This document shows positions 1-12,487 of a stretch of 64,000 nt of DNA, one piece after another. Numbering within the stretch: the first letter of the stretch is position 1; each line of letters starts with the position of its first letter. Source of the DNA: Pseudorasbora parva (Eukaryota > Chordata > Actinopteri > Cypriniformes > Gobionidae). The position numbers and the translations under genes were made by a program. The notes beneath the pieces are model-generated. The model did not search any database. It was given only the letters and a program-made list of their open reading frames with translations, and was not told where the DNA came from. The stretch is taken from contig NC_090179.1 of the NCBI RefSeq assembly GCF_024679245.1, forward strand, positions 8,986,827 to 9,050,826, read 5' to 3'.

Positions 1-1095
<1,095 letters not shown>

Positions 1096-1420
1096 CTTGC
1101 CGGATGATGAACTTGTGCACCTCCTTGCCAAAGTAGTCCTCATCGTCAGCCTGCAGAGGGACAGTGTTCAGCTTCATTTCTTCGCTTAGTTCAACAGTGC
1201 TGTTGTACAAAGAAAGCAAAGAATCTGGGATCTTCTGTCCATCATCGTCTATCTCTGATTCGGGCTCTTTGGCCATGCGCAATTTGCTGAGGATCTGACC
1301 GCGGATAGCCTCAATCCGTTTCTTCTTCACCACCTCCAGGTCCAGAGTCTTGCAGGTGGACATACTGCCCGTTCCAGCCACCATGCACAGGGTCGTCAGG
1401 ACCAAGCAAACAAACCTCAT
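1096..1420 (-). CDS. tgfb1: tgfb1 exon 1: TGF-beta1 signal peptide and start of latency-associated peptide
   Basis: Encodes 108 residues plus one base. Residues 1 to about 19 are a hydrophobic signal peptide. The latency-associated peptide then begins with STCKTLDLEVVKKKR and KKRIEAIRGQILSKLR, the conserved straitjacket helix of the TGF-beta family. Cys23 matches the LAP cysteine that bonds to LTBP or GARP. An N-glycosylation site NST lies at residues 73-75. The STCKT start and YFGKEVHKF end fit TGF-beta1 better than TGF-beta2 or 3. The exon ends CAAG before GTATTG on the minus strand (donor at 1095-1094), in phase 1 like mammalian TGFB1 exon 1. The secreted product is a latent cytokine of growth control and immune regulation. 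The mature cytokine exons lie left of the window. Which fish paralogue (a or b) cannot be decided from one exon. Confidence 0.9.
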
Positions 1421-3926
1421 GGTGCCAAATATGAACCCAAACTGTCTTTTGAAACAGTTTTAAGTAAGAAGAAAGACTTGTAATCGAGTCTGGAATTGAC
1501 GTAGAGCCTTCGGATTAAACAGACACAGTAGTTTTGCTGGTTATGGAGTTAATGTTACCTGATGATGATTCTGGAAAGCACCTTGAAAAACGTAGCCAAC
1601 AGAACAGCTGATGTCTTTCTAATATGGGAAATTCCTGACACATCACTTGATTCAGAGCTCCCTCCAGACAGCCCAGTACAGTTTTGCCAACCACTCTCCC
1701 ATATAAACAAACTTAGGGAAACACAATGACCATACGATTACTAGGCTACACCTGAACACAGCCTTGTGTATTGAACATTGACATATGTAAGCATAAATCT
1801 GTTTGTTTTTTTAAACATATACAAACATACACAAGATCTTTTTTCACTATTGCCGACTCAGAATGCTTGTTCAAGTACATGCGTCTGGACTGACTATTTT
1901 TCTCTCCTCTAGTCTCTCCTCCAACTTCACACTGTGAAAACACGAAACGGTCCAGATACAATGGCACGTCTGTAACCTTGTTTTCTCACTAACTTTCCTC
2001 TACTCACAGCTTTTTTTTTTTTTACCCCTCCAAGCTTCTCTGGTCTTTATATGTCACTCAATACTTTGTCATCTAACACAAAAACCTCTAAATAAGCCTT
2101 TCTTTAACCATTTAACTAAAGCAGACAATCTCATCCCGTTGTATTCGACATTTGTTACAAGTCAAAGGGCTGTGTCTACTTAAGAAAGCTTAGATTAATT
2201 TTCCGCAAGCATCCAAATAATCAGATAACACTAATGATGGCTTGCACAGTTTGAAGGTACTTTAACAGTTCTTTTAACATGCAAACATCAAAGCTGATTT
2301 TAGAGCTCTGGGATGCTGTAAACCACTTAAAACATTGTAAAGAAGTTTAAAAAAAATGTATAACTCTCTACAGAGCAAAGGCTTCACAACCAATCAGTAA
2401 AAATAAGTAACAGTGTTTTTTAGATACGTAACATGGCTCTTTAAAGACCTCTTTTTCTCTCCAAACAAGAGATGTTCCCACTAAAAATGGAAGTGGAAAG
2501 TTTAATTTACATGGCTAACCAAACCCACTGCTTCACACACAAACCCACACTCTCATACACTGAGAGGAAATGAAATGAAAACAGATCCTCTCGGAAAATA
2601 CCCTAATGTTTTGGCCTAGATGATGTAATGCGTCAGGAAAATCAAACTAACCACGTCCAACACGAGCCTTGAGTGACAGATGGAGTAAACAAAAAGAGCG
2701 AAACAAATGAACCGTCCATGAGTGCCCAGGCAGTAAGCACGTGAACCACAGCAGTGACAGCAGTAAATGAGGTGCAAATGTTCCTTCTCTACTCGCCCCT
2801 TGTTCTGTTTGTCCACTTTTGTGTCTTTTGGCTTCAGTCTTGAGTAAAAACAAGTCCTTCAGACACTCCTTTTCTCTCGTGGTACAGCACTCTTTATATT
2901 AGCTCCTTGTTGTAACACACTCCCTCTCTTCGCTTGTCAGAGCTTGCTGGTGACAAAATTAATTGGGAGAGCTTTACGTTCCAATAACTTCTCTCTCCCA
3001 CTCATGCTCACTCACTCTTTTCAGGGTTGCCGTTGCTTCACTATTGAGCCGAGAACTCTCCGCCCAGGAAATGAGGCTAACAGACTCTCTGAAATCTGCT
3101 CCTCACACAGCACTGCTCTTATACTGGTCAGGAAGCCCTTAGCAGCTTCTGGGAGACACACATACAAAATACACAGTGAAAGGACAGACAGCTAAATAAC
3201 ATGGGCATGACACTAACGTCTGGCCAAACTAACCACACACCTTATTAAATAAGTGCCAAGGTAAGACGATGACAGACACACTGGAATGCTCTCTACTATA
3301 CAAACACACTCCCAAACTGAACTCTGATGAGCTGCACAACAGAACACTGTTATAAAGTCACATTTATGTAATGCGGTAAGCTGATGTTCACTTTGCTGTT
3401 TATTTTCTGGCCTCTACTTCAAATGTTTTGAAGAAGGCAATCATTAAAGAGATGTGAAGCTTAAATATTAGATACATGTGATCCAAATCCACATTTGGCT
3501 GGCTTTGACATTAGGAATTTTGTAGGAGCACTAGGAATATTTTTAATTTTTTATAACAATGCCCTCTCTGTGAAAGAGCTGAATAATTGTTTATTTTAAT
3601 TATTCAACCTGTACAGCACATCATATCAACACTCTAGCAACCACTGCTTGATTAAAGGGAATCTACAGTTATAGTATACTTTTGCTGCAAAATAATTCCA
3701 TCATGCAATTTCATAAAGCATAACGAACCTTAGTAAAAGTTTTCATTTAGATTTGCTTTGGTTTGTTTTAAATGTCAGTAGCAAGAAAACGTATATAAGA
3801 ATTATGTTTTCTGTGTTTTGGTAAGATATAGAAATATACGTATCATAAAATAAAGCCGGTTTAATGTGTTTCTGGCTCCCTCTTGTGGACCTGAAGAGCA
3901 GTTTAATCATCTGCTGATTTCAAGTC
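1421..3926 (-). other. tgfb1 5' UTR and upstream region; no gene seen
   Basis: This precedes the tgfb1 start codon on the minus strand, so its first part must be 5' UTR and promoter. A minus-strand CAG-GTAAC sequence near 1560 could be a UTR donor, but I cannot pair it with an acceptor confidently. The few short open frames (for example 2616-2853 and 2944-3195) have no recognisable domains. I recognise no transposon here. Confidence 0.5.
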
Positions 3927-3930
3927 TTAA

Positions 3931-4182
3931 AGGATTAGTTCACCCATTGGTTACATTAGACACCCTTGCGTCATTGCAAACCCGTAAGACCTTTGCTCAT
4001 CTTCAGAACACAAATTCATATATTTTGAGGAAGCTGTCTATGGAGGGGTCAGAGAGTTCTCAGGATTTCATCAAAAATTTCTTCATTTCTATTCCAAATA
4101 AGAACGAAGGTCTTACAGGTTTGGAACAACATGAGGGTGAGCAATTAATGACAGAATTTACATTTTTGGTTGAACTAACCCT
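3931..4182. mobile_element. TTAA-flanked MITE of the AGGGWTAGTTCACC family, copy 1
   Basis: The ends are AGGATTAGTTCACCC and its near complement at 4168-4182. TTAA target duplications lie at 3927-3930 and 4183-4186. TTAA duplication is typical of piggyBac and Kolobok DNA transposons. At 252 bp it has no transposase and is non-autonomous. Related copies lie at 47035-47306 and, partial, at 51430-51470. The open frame across it (3866-4186) is incidental. Confidence 0.8.
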
Positions 4183-4186
4183 TTAA

Positions 4187-4639
4187 CATTAAATTCATGT
4201 GATGTCAAATAACAGTCTCTACTAATCATACTGGCCTGCCACCAAATGAAAAATTGCAGAAATAAGGAACACTTACCTTGTCTTTAACTGGTCAGATAAA
4301 CAGATAGTCACACCACATCAGACTGCTCAAAACATCTTTGAAAGCACCACATGCAGAGTTATATCCCAGTGTTTACATCTTAGGAAGTCATACACACTGT
4401 AAAAAATAAATCCGTAAAATAATTAAAAAAGTACTGGCAGTTTACTGCCAGGACATTATTCAGCAATTTTGCGAACATTTCTGTAATGGAAGGCATTTTC
4501 TGCCAATTTTAAATAAATCAATTAAATGATTAAAATTGTATCACTAGATTAATCATTTTCTTCCATGGTTAAACCTAACATAGAATGCAATGAATTACAA
4601 AATTCTAAATTCTGGCCATTTACATAACTATACTTAATA
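4187..4639. other. AT-rich stretch, no gene seen
   Basis: No open frame of note. The stretch around 4396-4440 (ACTGTAAAAAATAAATCC followed by a TACTGGCAG motif) resembles a common fish dispersed repeat, but I could not define its ends. Confidence 0.4.
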
Positions 4640-5136
4640 TATATGCTCCTAGAGAAACACCTACATTCTTTTCTGATATGATCTCTCTCTTAAATACACA
4701 ATGCTCAACATTTGATTGGAGGAGATTAATTTAACGCTTTCTAATCTGGATAGATCCTCACACTCTGGAGGTCCTAACCCTAAATCTGCAAAAATGTTGC
4801 ATGCTTTGAGTTCTGGTTTTGGATAAATAGATGCATGAAGAGAAATTTTTTTTCTCTAAAAGGCATAAATCTTATTCTCGTTTAGATTATATTTTTCTTC
4901 CTAAAAAATTTATGAAGTTTGTTTCAACTTATGAAATTCATGAAATGTATATATCAGACCACGCAATGGTCTCTTTGTAAATCACTCTTAATGAAACTCC
5001 CAAAGAAGATGAGATGTTTTGTAAAAAAAAAAAAAAAAAAATGAGAGAGTGGATTAAAGAATTTTTTTTTTTATGTATTATCTGAAATTACACCATCTAT
5101 ACTTTGGGACGCAGAGAAAGCCACTTTGAGAGGACA
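4640..5136 (+). pseudogene. L1/Tx1-like LINE endonuclease remnant, 5' piece
   Basis: Reading the plus strand with frame changes gives NLDRSSHSGGPNPKSAKML, then a tract with RLDYIFLPKKF and finally YISDHAMVSL. These are the GGDFN-to-DRSS region, the LDYIF region and the catalytic SDHA motif of a LINE apurinic endonuclease of the L1 type. Several stops and frameshifts interrupt it, so it is dead. It is cut at 5136 by the Tc1 transposon and seems to resume at 6932. Confidence 0.65.
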
Positions 5137-5442
5137 TACAGTGCCCTCCACAATTATTGGCACCCCTGTTTAAGATGTGGTTGTGGACTTGATGCAAAAA
5201 AAAAAAAATCACAAATTTAGGGGGAAAAAAAACCCTTGAAATCATGTGTCCCACTATTATTGGCACCCCTAACAATTCCTCTGAAAAATGTAATTTATTT
5301 TTGTCTAAATATATTTTTCTGTAGTTGGTAAAGTTGGTTAGGGTATCTAGGAAATTTTAATTAGTAATTCATGACTTCCTGCTTCCCTGGGGTATAAATA
5401 TGATGTGACACAGAGGCCTAATTCTCTCACCCATTTGTCAAC

Positions 5443-6600
5443 ATGGCAAAGACAAGAAAACACACCATTCAAGAAAGGCAGATGTGTGTCGACCTTCATA
5501 AGTCAGGCAATGGCTACAAGAAAATAGCCACTCGCCTTAACTTCCCCGTATCTGTAGTCAGAGGAATCATTTAGAAGTTTAAAACAACTAAACAGTGACA
5601 AACAAGGCTGGAAGAGGTCCCAAGTTTATCTTGCCACAACGCATAGTGAGGAAGATGGTAAGTGAAGTAAAAAAATGTCCTAAGCTCACTGTCACAGAAT
5701 TGCATCAAAGATTGGAATCTTGGGGTCACAAAGTCTCCAAAACAAAAATCAGATGCTCTCTACATGCCAACAAGCTGTTTGGGAGGCATGTAAGAAAAAG
5801 CCTTGGTCTGCTTTGGTCAGATGAGACTAAGATTGAGCTTTTTGGCAACAGACACTCTAAGTGGGTCTTGCGTAAAACAAAAGATTAGTATGCCGAAAAG
5901 CACCTCATGCCCACCGTGAAGTATGGTGGAGGATCTGTGATGCTGTGGGCCTGTTTCTCTTCCAAAGGCCCTGGGAACCTTGTTAGGTTGCATGGCATTA
6001 TGAATGCTTGAACTACCAGGACATTTTAAATAAAAAACCTGATGGCCTCTGCCAGAAAGCTGAAGATGGGTCGTCATCACCATGATAATGATCCAAAACA
6101 TGTGGCAAAATCTACACAAAAATGGTTCAGCAGTCCAACCCGATCACACATAAATGCGTATAAATAGTAAGAGTGTGCAATGTCGTGGAATGTATATGCC
6201 AAAACTCATTTTGGCGTGCATATGATACGCTGTTTTTCGCGTGCATATGATACGCACTTTATGGCGTATATATGACACGCTCTCTTGGGTATGGTTAAGG
6301 GTAGTGGGGTGGGGGGTTCGTATGTATAATACGCCATAAAATATGTATCATATGCACGCAAAAAACAGCGTATCATAAGCAAGCCAAAATGAGTTTTGGC
6401 GTATACATTCCACGACATTGCACACTCGTACTATTTATACGCATTTTTCATGAGATCGCCCTGAGCAGTCACAAACTCAAGGCCCTCCCATGGCCATCTC
6501 AGTCCCCAGACTTCAACCCAATCGAAAACCTTTGAGGCGAGCTAAAGAAGAGAGTGCATGAGAGAGGACCCATGACACTATGATCTAGAAAGATTGTGCA
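5443..6600 (+). pseudogene. Broken Tc1 transposase
   Basis: Starts MAKTRKHTIQERQMCVDLH, a paired-like DNA-binding domain with GYKKIATRL. A stop follows at about 5573 and frameshifts after it. The frame at 5595-5888 carries the second helix-turn-helix part and the first catalytic Asp in WSDETKIELFG. Further on are HDNDPKH (second Asp, near 6084) and, beyond the nested insertion, SPDFNPIENL (catalytic Glu, near 6520). All three DDE residues survive but are split by stops, shifts and a 328-bp insertion, so the gene is dead. Confidence 0.85.
6136..6463. mobile_element. Foldback (palindromic) element with internal 25-27 bp repeats, copy A
   Basis: Nearly the whole 328 bp is one palindrome. The left arm reads ATGCGTATAAATAGTA, GTGTGCAATGTCGTGGAATG, CCAAAACTCATTTTGGCG, and the right arm is its complement. 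The arms hold direct repeats of a unit of the form GCGTGCATATGATACGC (about 6212, 6238 and, weaker, 6264). A 7-bp duplication AGCAGTC flanks it (6129-6135 and 6464-6470) within the Tc1 transposase. It carries no coding capacity. A shorter relative lies at 29765-29965. The 7-bp duplication does not clearly assign it to a superfamily. Confidence 0.75.
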
Positions 6601-6931
6601 CAGAAGAATAGTCAAAGATCCCTCTCTCTGTGTTCTCCAATCTTGTGAAATGTTATAGGAGAAGATTAAGTGATCTCTTGTTGGCAAAAGGTGGTGGAAC
6701 AAAGTATTAACATCAGGGGTGCCAATTATTGTGGGACACATGATTTCAAGGTTTTTTTTTCTTTCCAAATCTGTGATTTTTTTTACCACCAAAGTAATGT
6801 ACTTAAACGAAAGGTAGGATTTTTCTCTTTTTTTGCATTTGGGTTCTATGTTGTTTTAAAGAAAGGAGAATTTTTAGAAGTCCGTGACCACATCTTAACC
6901 AGGGGTGCCAATAATTGTGGAGGGCACTGTA

Positions 6932-7304
6932 TATCATACTCCTCTTATAAAAATAAAGAAAGAAAATCTATCACTAATGATCTGAAAGAGGAATTGTTAC
7001 TTAGAAAAGCGTTACATTAGCAAGATCAATCTGAAGAAAATCGGAACAAATTAGTGAGAGCTAGAGCATATTTCAATTTAAACCATTCAAATTACATTTA
7101 ACAAGAAAATCTGTATTTGAAACAAAAAATGTACGAATTTGGGAACAGATCGTTTAAAGTACACATTATTTATAGGGGTGATGAATTGAAAAATCAACTT
7201 TCCATTAATCTTTTGATATATAAAAGGTCATGGTAATATAAGTTCTATCCTGTAAGTTTCAGAGCTGAAAACTCCCTTGTTAGTCAAAGAAAAGCTTTTA
7301 TAGA
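6932..7304 (+). pseudogene. L1-like LINE remnant, continuation after Tc1
   Basis: The plus-strand reading SYKNKERKSITNDLKEE, then NKLVRARAYFNLNHSN, resembles the linker between endonuclease and reverse transcriptase of L1-like LINEs. Its position directly after the Tc1 fits the other half of the element cut at 5136. It is short and broken by stops. From 7308 the motif CAGGGCCGGACTGGGACACA looks like the start of a separate DNA transposon whose other end I could not find. Confidence 0.45.
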
Positions 7305-7574
7305 CACCGGCAGGGCCGGACTGGGACACAATTTCAGGCCGGGAAATCCTCCAGGGCAATATGCACCCAAAATAAAATGTAGAAACACAGACAACCCTAT
7401 TTTTTTACCTAAATAATTAAAGGCTTCATCTCAAACGGTACCCTCACTTCCCTTTTCCTTTTCTTAATTTTCTTAAATATCTCTGTCTCCATCTATTTTA
7501 GTAAATCAAAGTATTATATTTAAGACAAAATTTTGTTTTTATGTTTTTAAGTTAAAATTTTTTTTATAAAATAT

Positions 7575-7805
7575 CGTCTCGGTTACGTATGGTAACCCTC
7601 GTTCCCTGAAGGAGGGAACGGAGATGTACGTCAGAACTAGACCGACGAATGGGGATCACTTCGAGAGCCCCTTTCAGCTTCGAAATTTAGAAAACGGGCC
7701 AATGAACATTGGCGTGAGTGCTTTGCATAGCGCACCCCACCCCGCAGCGCGGGTATAAAGCGGAGGCGCTCACCATGAACCATTGTTTTTCACTGAGGAG
7801 CTGAA
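7575..7805. repeat. DIRS left inverted terminal repeat
   Basis: Begins CGTCTCGGTTACGTATGG. From about 7625 (ACGTCAGAACTAGACCGACG) to about 7805 it is the inverted complement of 12488-12688. The first 50 bp are unique to this end. It includes GCGGGTATAAAGCGG, a TATA-like box present in both repeats and so facing inward at each end. Confidence 0.88.
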
Positions 7806-7850
7806 CCACGGCTCGAGCTGCAGTGATGGTACAGCAACTTTGGCGACAGG

Positions 7851-7966
7851 ACGTACGTCTCCGTTCCCTCCTTCAGGGAATGAGGGTTACCATACGTAAC
7901 CGAGACGTTCCCCTTCAGTCGGTCATGTTCGACGTACGTCAGAACTAGACCGACGAATGGGGATCC
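7851..7966. repeat. DIRS internal complementary region (circle-junction template)
   Basis: The first part (7851-7907) is the complement of the left outer end 7575-7630. The second part (from 7908, TTCCCCTTCAGTCGGTCATG) is the complement of the right outer end up to 12688. The two outer ends of the element are therefore represented here joined tail to tail at 7907/7908. In the DIRS model this region templates completion of the termini during circular cDNA synthesis. Confidence 0.88.
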
Positions 7967-8604
7967 CTATGGAAAACGCCACAGTTACTACCACTTCCAG
8001 CGCCCTGCCGGAGTCCCTCGGACCCCGTCTGAGCAGGCGGGGAATTTCCTGCAGGGAGAGCCTTACTGCCATCCCACAAGACCCAAACAGTGGCTATTGG
8101 ATAACGCTGGGAAAGCATGCCCCTGGGGGCCGCTGCGGAAGCCACACTCCCCCGAAGGAGATAATGTGTGGAAAACACGTATGGACTGGCTGTGGGCAGT
8201 ACTACATACTGGAGTCCCAGGGGTGGCCCTGGCCCAGATGGGCGGGGGGCAGACATTGAACTGAGACGGCAGAGCGGGCTCTGCCAAGGGAAAGACACAG
8301 GCTCGCCGTGAACCGTGGAGAATACGCATATGGGACCACCGTGGGGGTCACTACATATGGAACCCAGCCTAACACAAGTTCCAACTGCATACGAGTGTTA
8401 GACCTGGCATCAGACGCTCCGCCACATCAGACTGCCAAGGGTTGCGGAAGACTCGACAGGGTTCGCCAAGCTGGGGATCTCGACTGGAGCAATAAGCGCA
8501 CATATCCGTTCCAGAGGGAAGGGAGTGGCGCAGCAAGCCGACACTAGAACGGGCACTTCGGTGCTACCAACTCTGAGGAGTGAGTACATGGGAAGATACC
8601 GGTT

Positions 8605-9854
8605 CTACACGCAAGCTATAAAATCTAGCGAACGTGTTGGGTGTCGCCCAGCCCGCAGCTCTACAATATCTGTCAGCGAGGCGCCATGAGCCAGGGCCCA
8701 GGAAGAGGCTACACCCCTAGTGGAGTGGGCTCTAATCCCGAGTGGGCAGGGCACGTCTTGGGACTCATACGCCAAGACGATGGCATCCACTATCCAGTGG
8801 GCCATCCTCTGCTTGGAGACAGCCTTTCCCTTCTGCTGTCCTCCGTAACAGACGAAGAGCTGCTCTGAGGTCCTAAAGCTTTGCGTTCTGTCCACATACG
8901 TCCGAAGAGCTCGGACAGGACAGAGAAAAGCCAGGGCTGGGTCTGCCTGCTCCAAAGGCAGCACTTGCAGGCTCACCACCTGGTCCCGGAAGGGAGTGGT
9001 GGGAACCTTGGGCACATCCGGTCCGGGGTCTCAAGACAACGTGAGAGTAGTCCGGCCCGAATTCCAGGCACGATTCGTCGACCGAAAATGCCTGCAGGTC
9101 CCCTACCCAATGCAGTCAGGAGTACTGTCTTCAGAGACAGGATTTTTAACTCCACTGAATGCAAAGGCTCAAAGGGAGGACTCTGAAGTGCCCTAAGCAC
9201 CAGAGCAAGGTCCCAAGAGGGTATAGAGGGGGGGGCGAGGCGGATTTAATCTCCTCGCACCCCTCAGGAACCTGACGATTAGGTCGTGCTTCCCCAAGAC
9301 TTACCTTCTACCAGTTCGTGATGGGCAGAAATAGCGGCCACATACACCTTGAGGGTGGAGGGAGACAGCCTTCTCTCCAACCCACTCTGTAGGAAGGAAA
9401 GCACGGCCCCGACCGAACATCTTCGGGGGTCTTCTCAACGAGGTGCCATCGCATAGAGGTGCCTCGTAGAGGGAGCTCTAGTGGAAGTGATGGTGTCTAC
9501 CACAGCCTGTGGCAGGCCACCTAGAACCTCCGTGTCCCGTCCAGGGACCAGACATGGAGTCTCCAGAGGTCTGGACACGGGTGCCAGAAGGTGCCCCGTC
9601 TCTAAGTCAGGAGGTCCTTCCTCAGAGGAATGGGCCAAGGAGGTGCTGTCGCAAGGAGCACTAGTTCCGGGAACCAGGTCCTGTTGGGCCAATACGGCGC
9701 CACCAACAGGACCTGCTCCTCGTCCTCCCTGACCTTGCACAGAGTCTGTGCAAGAAGGCTCAAAACGCATATTTGCCATGCTGTGTATCCGTGCCGAGGA
9801 TCCCCTCGGATAGGGAATAAAACAACTGGCAGTGGGCAGTGTCCGGAGCGGCAA
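8605..9854 (-). pseudogene. DIRS tyrosine recombinase, frameshifted
   Basis: The frame at 8605-9015 encodes 136 residues ending in the recombinase core, including RAHSTRGVASSWALAHGA with the His-x-x-Arg box. The frame at 8973-9200 overlaps it and gives SVELKILSLKTVLLTAL, and 9435-9854 gives a further N-terminal piece ending in TRAPSTRHLY. The pieces are in different frames. Past the H-x-x-R box the frame shifts again, so the expected active-site Tyr region is out of frame. The enzyme would integrate circular DIRS cDNA; this copy cannot make it. Confidence 0.8.
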
Positions 9855-11068
9855 ACAGATCTACCTGTGCGGCTCCGAAGCGGTCCCAGATCAGCTGCAC
9901 CACCTGGGCATGGAGTCTCCACTCTCCTGGAAGCACTGGCTGTCGTGAGAGCTCATCGGCCGCACGATTGAGCAGGCCCGGAATGTGAGTGGCACGAAGT
10001 GACCTCAGATACTTCTGACGCCATAACAGGAGGTGGCGGGCGAGTTGTGACATGCGGCGGGAGCGTAGACCACCCTGTTTGTTGATGTACGCTACGGCCG
10101 CAGTGCTGTCCACACGGACCAGAACGTGCTTTCCCTGGAGCGGTGCCTTGAAGCGGCTCAGGGGAAGACGAACTGCTAACAACTCTAGGCAGTTGATGTG
10201 CCATTGCAGTTGAGGCCCCGTCCACAGACCTGAAACTGCAAGCCCGTTGTACGTGGCACCCCAGCCCGTGGATGAGGCATCCGTGGAGACAATCGCATGC
10301 CTGGACACCTGTTCTAAGGGCACCCCCGCCCGTAGAAACCCAGGGTCCGACCACGGGCTGAAGGTTTGGCGGCATCTCGGTGTAACCAAGACACGGAGGG
10401 AACCGCTGTGCCACGCCCACCTCGGGACTCGGTCGTGTAGCCAGCGTTGAAGCGGTCTCATATGGAGCAATCCGAGCGGCGTCATGTGGATGCCATATGC
10501 CCCAGGAGCCTCTGAAACTGTTTCAGTGGGACCGCCGTCCTGCATTTGAACGAATTCAAGCAGTTCAACACCGACTGAACGCGCTCCTCGGTGAGGCGCG
10601 CCGTCAGGGTGACCAAATCCAGCTCCACACAGAGAAAAGAGATCCTCTGCGTCGGGCAGAGTTTGCTCTTCTCCCAGTTGACCCGAAGTCCCAACTGGCT
10701 CAGGTGCCCGAGCACCATGTCCCTGTGCTCGCACAACTGCTCTCGTGACTGAGCAAGAATCAGCCAGTTGTCGAGGTAGTTGAGAATGCGAACACCATGC
10801 TCTCTCATGATCTCTTCGCGATCTTCGTGAAGACACAGGGCGACAGGGAGAGCCCGAAGGGTAGGACCTTATACTGATATGCTCGTCCGTCGAACGCAAA
10901 GCGTAGAAACGGTCTGTGTCGAGGGAGAATCGAGACATGAAAGTACGCGTCCTTCAGGTCGATCGCTGCAAACCAATCTTGGGGACGGACGCACCTGAGG
11001 ATGCGTTTCTGCGTCAACATTCTGAACGGTAGCCTGTGAAGGGACCGGTTGAAGACACGCAGATCCAA
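9855..11068 (-). pseudogene. DIRS reverse transcriptase and RNase H, frameshifted
   Basis: Three overlapping frames carry one polyprotein. 10805-11068 has the RT N-terminal part (AIDLKDAYFHVSILPRHRPF and YKVLPFGLSLSPCVF). 10482-10808 has RILNYLDNWLILAQ, in which the expected YLDD catalytic box reads YLDN (GAC AAC), a lost aspartate. The third frame, below about 10560, has the RNase H domain with STDASSTGWGA, NCLELLAV, VRVDSTAAVAYINKQGG and LNRAADELSR. Frameshifts lie near 10806 and 10500. The enzyme would copy the element RNA; this copy is inactive by several independent lesions. Confidence 0.88.
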
Positions 11069-12146
11069 GATCGGTTTTCGTCGCCCCTAGGGCGAGGTCC
11101 GTCGCCGTCCGGAGCTCCCGGAGGAGCTCTGGGCCAGGACTACCCTTGTGCATGTCCATGAGCGTCTGTGCTTGGTGAACCTGCAACAACGCCATGGAAT
11201 GCAGGGCGGAAGCGGCCTGGCCACAGGACCTATAGGCCTTCGCGGTCAGACCAGAAGAGAACCTACAAGCCCTGGACGGGAGCTTCAGGTCCCCGCGCCA
11301 GCTGGAGGCGGACGTCGGACACAGTTGCATCGCGACCGCCTGCTCCCCCGGCGGAAGACCCTCATACCCCCTGGCCTGCCCGCCGTCGAGGGTAGTGAGG
11401 GGGGAGGAGCCACTAGGTCGCCCGCGGGCGCTAAACGGTGCTTTCCACGACCTAGTCAGCTCCTCATGCACCTTCGGGAAGAAAGGCACCGGGGCAGGAT
11501 GCTGAGAACCAGCGCGGCCCGCCCCGAGAAACCAATCATCCAACCTAGAAGGTTCGGGACGTGGTGGAGGGTTCCACTCAAGCCCGACCTTTTCGGCAGC
11601 CCGGGAAAGCATAGCCATCAACTCCGGGTCCGACTCGGTCGTTGCCACTCTCCCAGAGGGAGGCAGTACGGCCGAATCTTCATACCCCGAGGACTGAAAC
11701 TCCCCCTCCAATGCAGCGATCGACATCTGCTTGTCCGCGGGTGCCCCAAAAGACACTGTCGGCCGCTCATGTGAGGGGCCGACGGAGTCTCCCGGAAGCA
11801 CCACCGGTTGCGGCGCGCGTAAGGGATTAGGGTCCCGCGGAGGGTTACTCGACGGGTTTGTCCTAACCGTAATCCTCAGGTCACCCCAGCCATCCATCAA
11901 AGTAGGTATATTCTGCTGGGCAGGAATAGACCTAGATTGAGCTATGGGTAGGGGGACTCCACCTTCCCGGAGGAAGGCGAGTCTCGACCTCAGCGCCGCG
12001 ATAGTCATGTTCCCGCAGTGAGAACACAAACTATCCACAAACGCTGCCTCAGCGTGCTGTAAGCCCAGACACGTGATATAGCCCTTATGACCGTCAGCGG
12101 GCGACAGGGAACGACCGCATCCAGAAACGCACGGGTGGAAAGACAC
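10869..12146 (-). pseudogene. DIRS gag-like ORF, fused by deletion to RT region
   Basis: The 425-codon frame starts with a Cys/His-rich motif (CVSGC, then CSHCGNM after about 35 residues) typical of the fish DIRS first ORF, probably a nucleic-acid-binding capsid protein. The gag-like part runs to about residue 355 (ELRTATDLALGATK). The frame then runs straight into DNA that encodes the RT start (DLRVFNRSLHRLP) in another frame. The usual gag C-terminus and spacer are absent, so an internal deletion near 11080 joined the two. Neighbours are RT and RNase H downstream on the same strand. Confidence 0.75.
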
Positions 12147-12487
12147 GTCACCCGTGTAGCTCTTTTTGTGAGGAAAATCTGCTCTTTTAGGTGTTGAAGC
12201 ACCCAGCGATCGACCGCGGCAGAAACAACAGGGTTTGTGTGCAGCCTGTTTTCTGCTCTCACCAGAAAAAAGAACACGCCCACCGAACCAACTGTGTGTG
12301 GTGTATGTGTGTGTGTAATTTGCTCAGTTTGCTGTGAAAACAGCAGCTCTCTCAGCAGCAGTGAGATCGTGGTCGCACTGTCTTGTGCCGTCTGGCCAAC
12401 ACAAGAGCGATTTCCCCCGGCACACGCTTTCTCGCTCTCTTGTTGCTTAGATAGCAGGCAGTCAGATGCTTCATCAACGCCGTTCGG

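Larger units (their letters stand above)
5139..6929 (+). mobile_element. Tc1-like DNA transposon with IR/DR ends, copy 1
   Basis: The ends read CAGTGCCCTCCACAATTATT and its exact complement, each flanked by TA (5137-5138 and 6930-6931), the Tc1/mariner target duplication. A second related repeat lies inside each end: CCACTATTATTGGCACCCCT at about 5251-5270 and its complement near 6716-6735. This gives the double inverted/direct repeat layout used by Sleeping Beauty type transposases, with two transposase sites per end. Minus the nested foldback element (6136-6463) it is about 1.45 kb, a normal Tc1 length. It sits inside the L1-like remnant. Confidence 0.92.

Noticed and set aside
2616..2853. 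Short minus-strand frames upstream of tgfb1
   Set aside because: No domain, no splice context and no Kozak support.
3866..4186. 106-codon plus-strand frame
   Set aside because: Runs through a TTAA MITE and its inverted ends.
7308..7574. DNA transposon starting CAGGGCCGGACTGGGACACA
   Set aside because: It looks like a hAT-type end, but no matching opposite end could be found on either side of the DIRS element.
9435..11830. Plus-strand open frames across the DIRS element, such as 11148-11774
   Set aside because: Antisense to recognisable DIRS domains on the minus strand.
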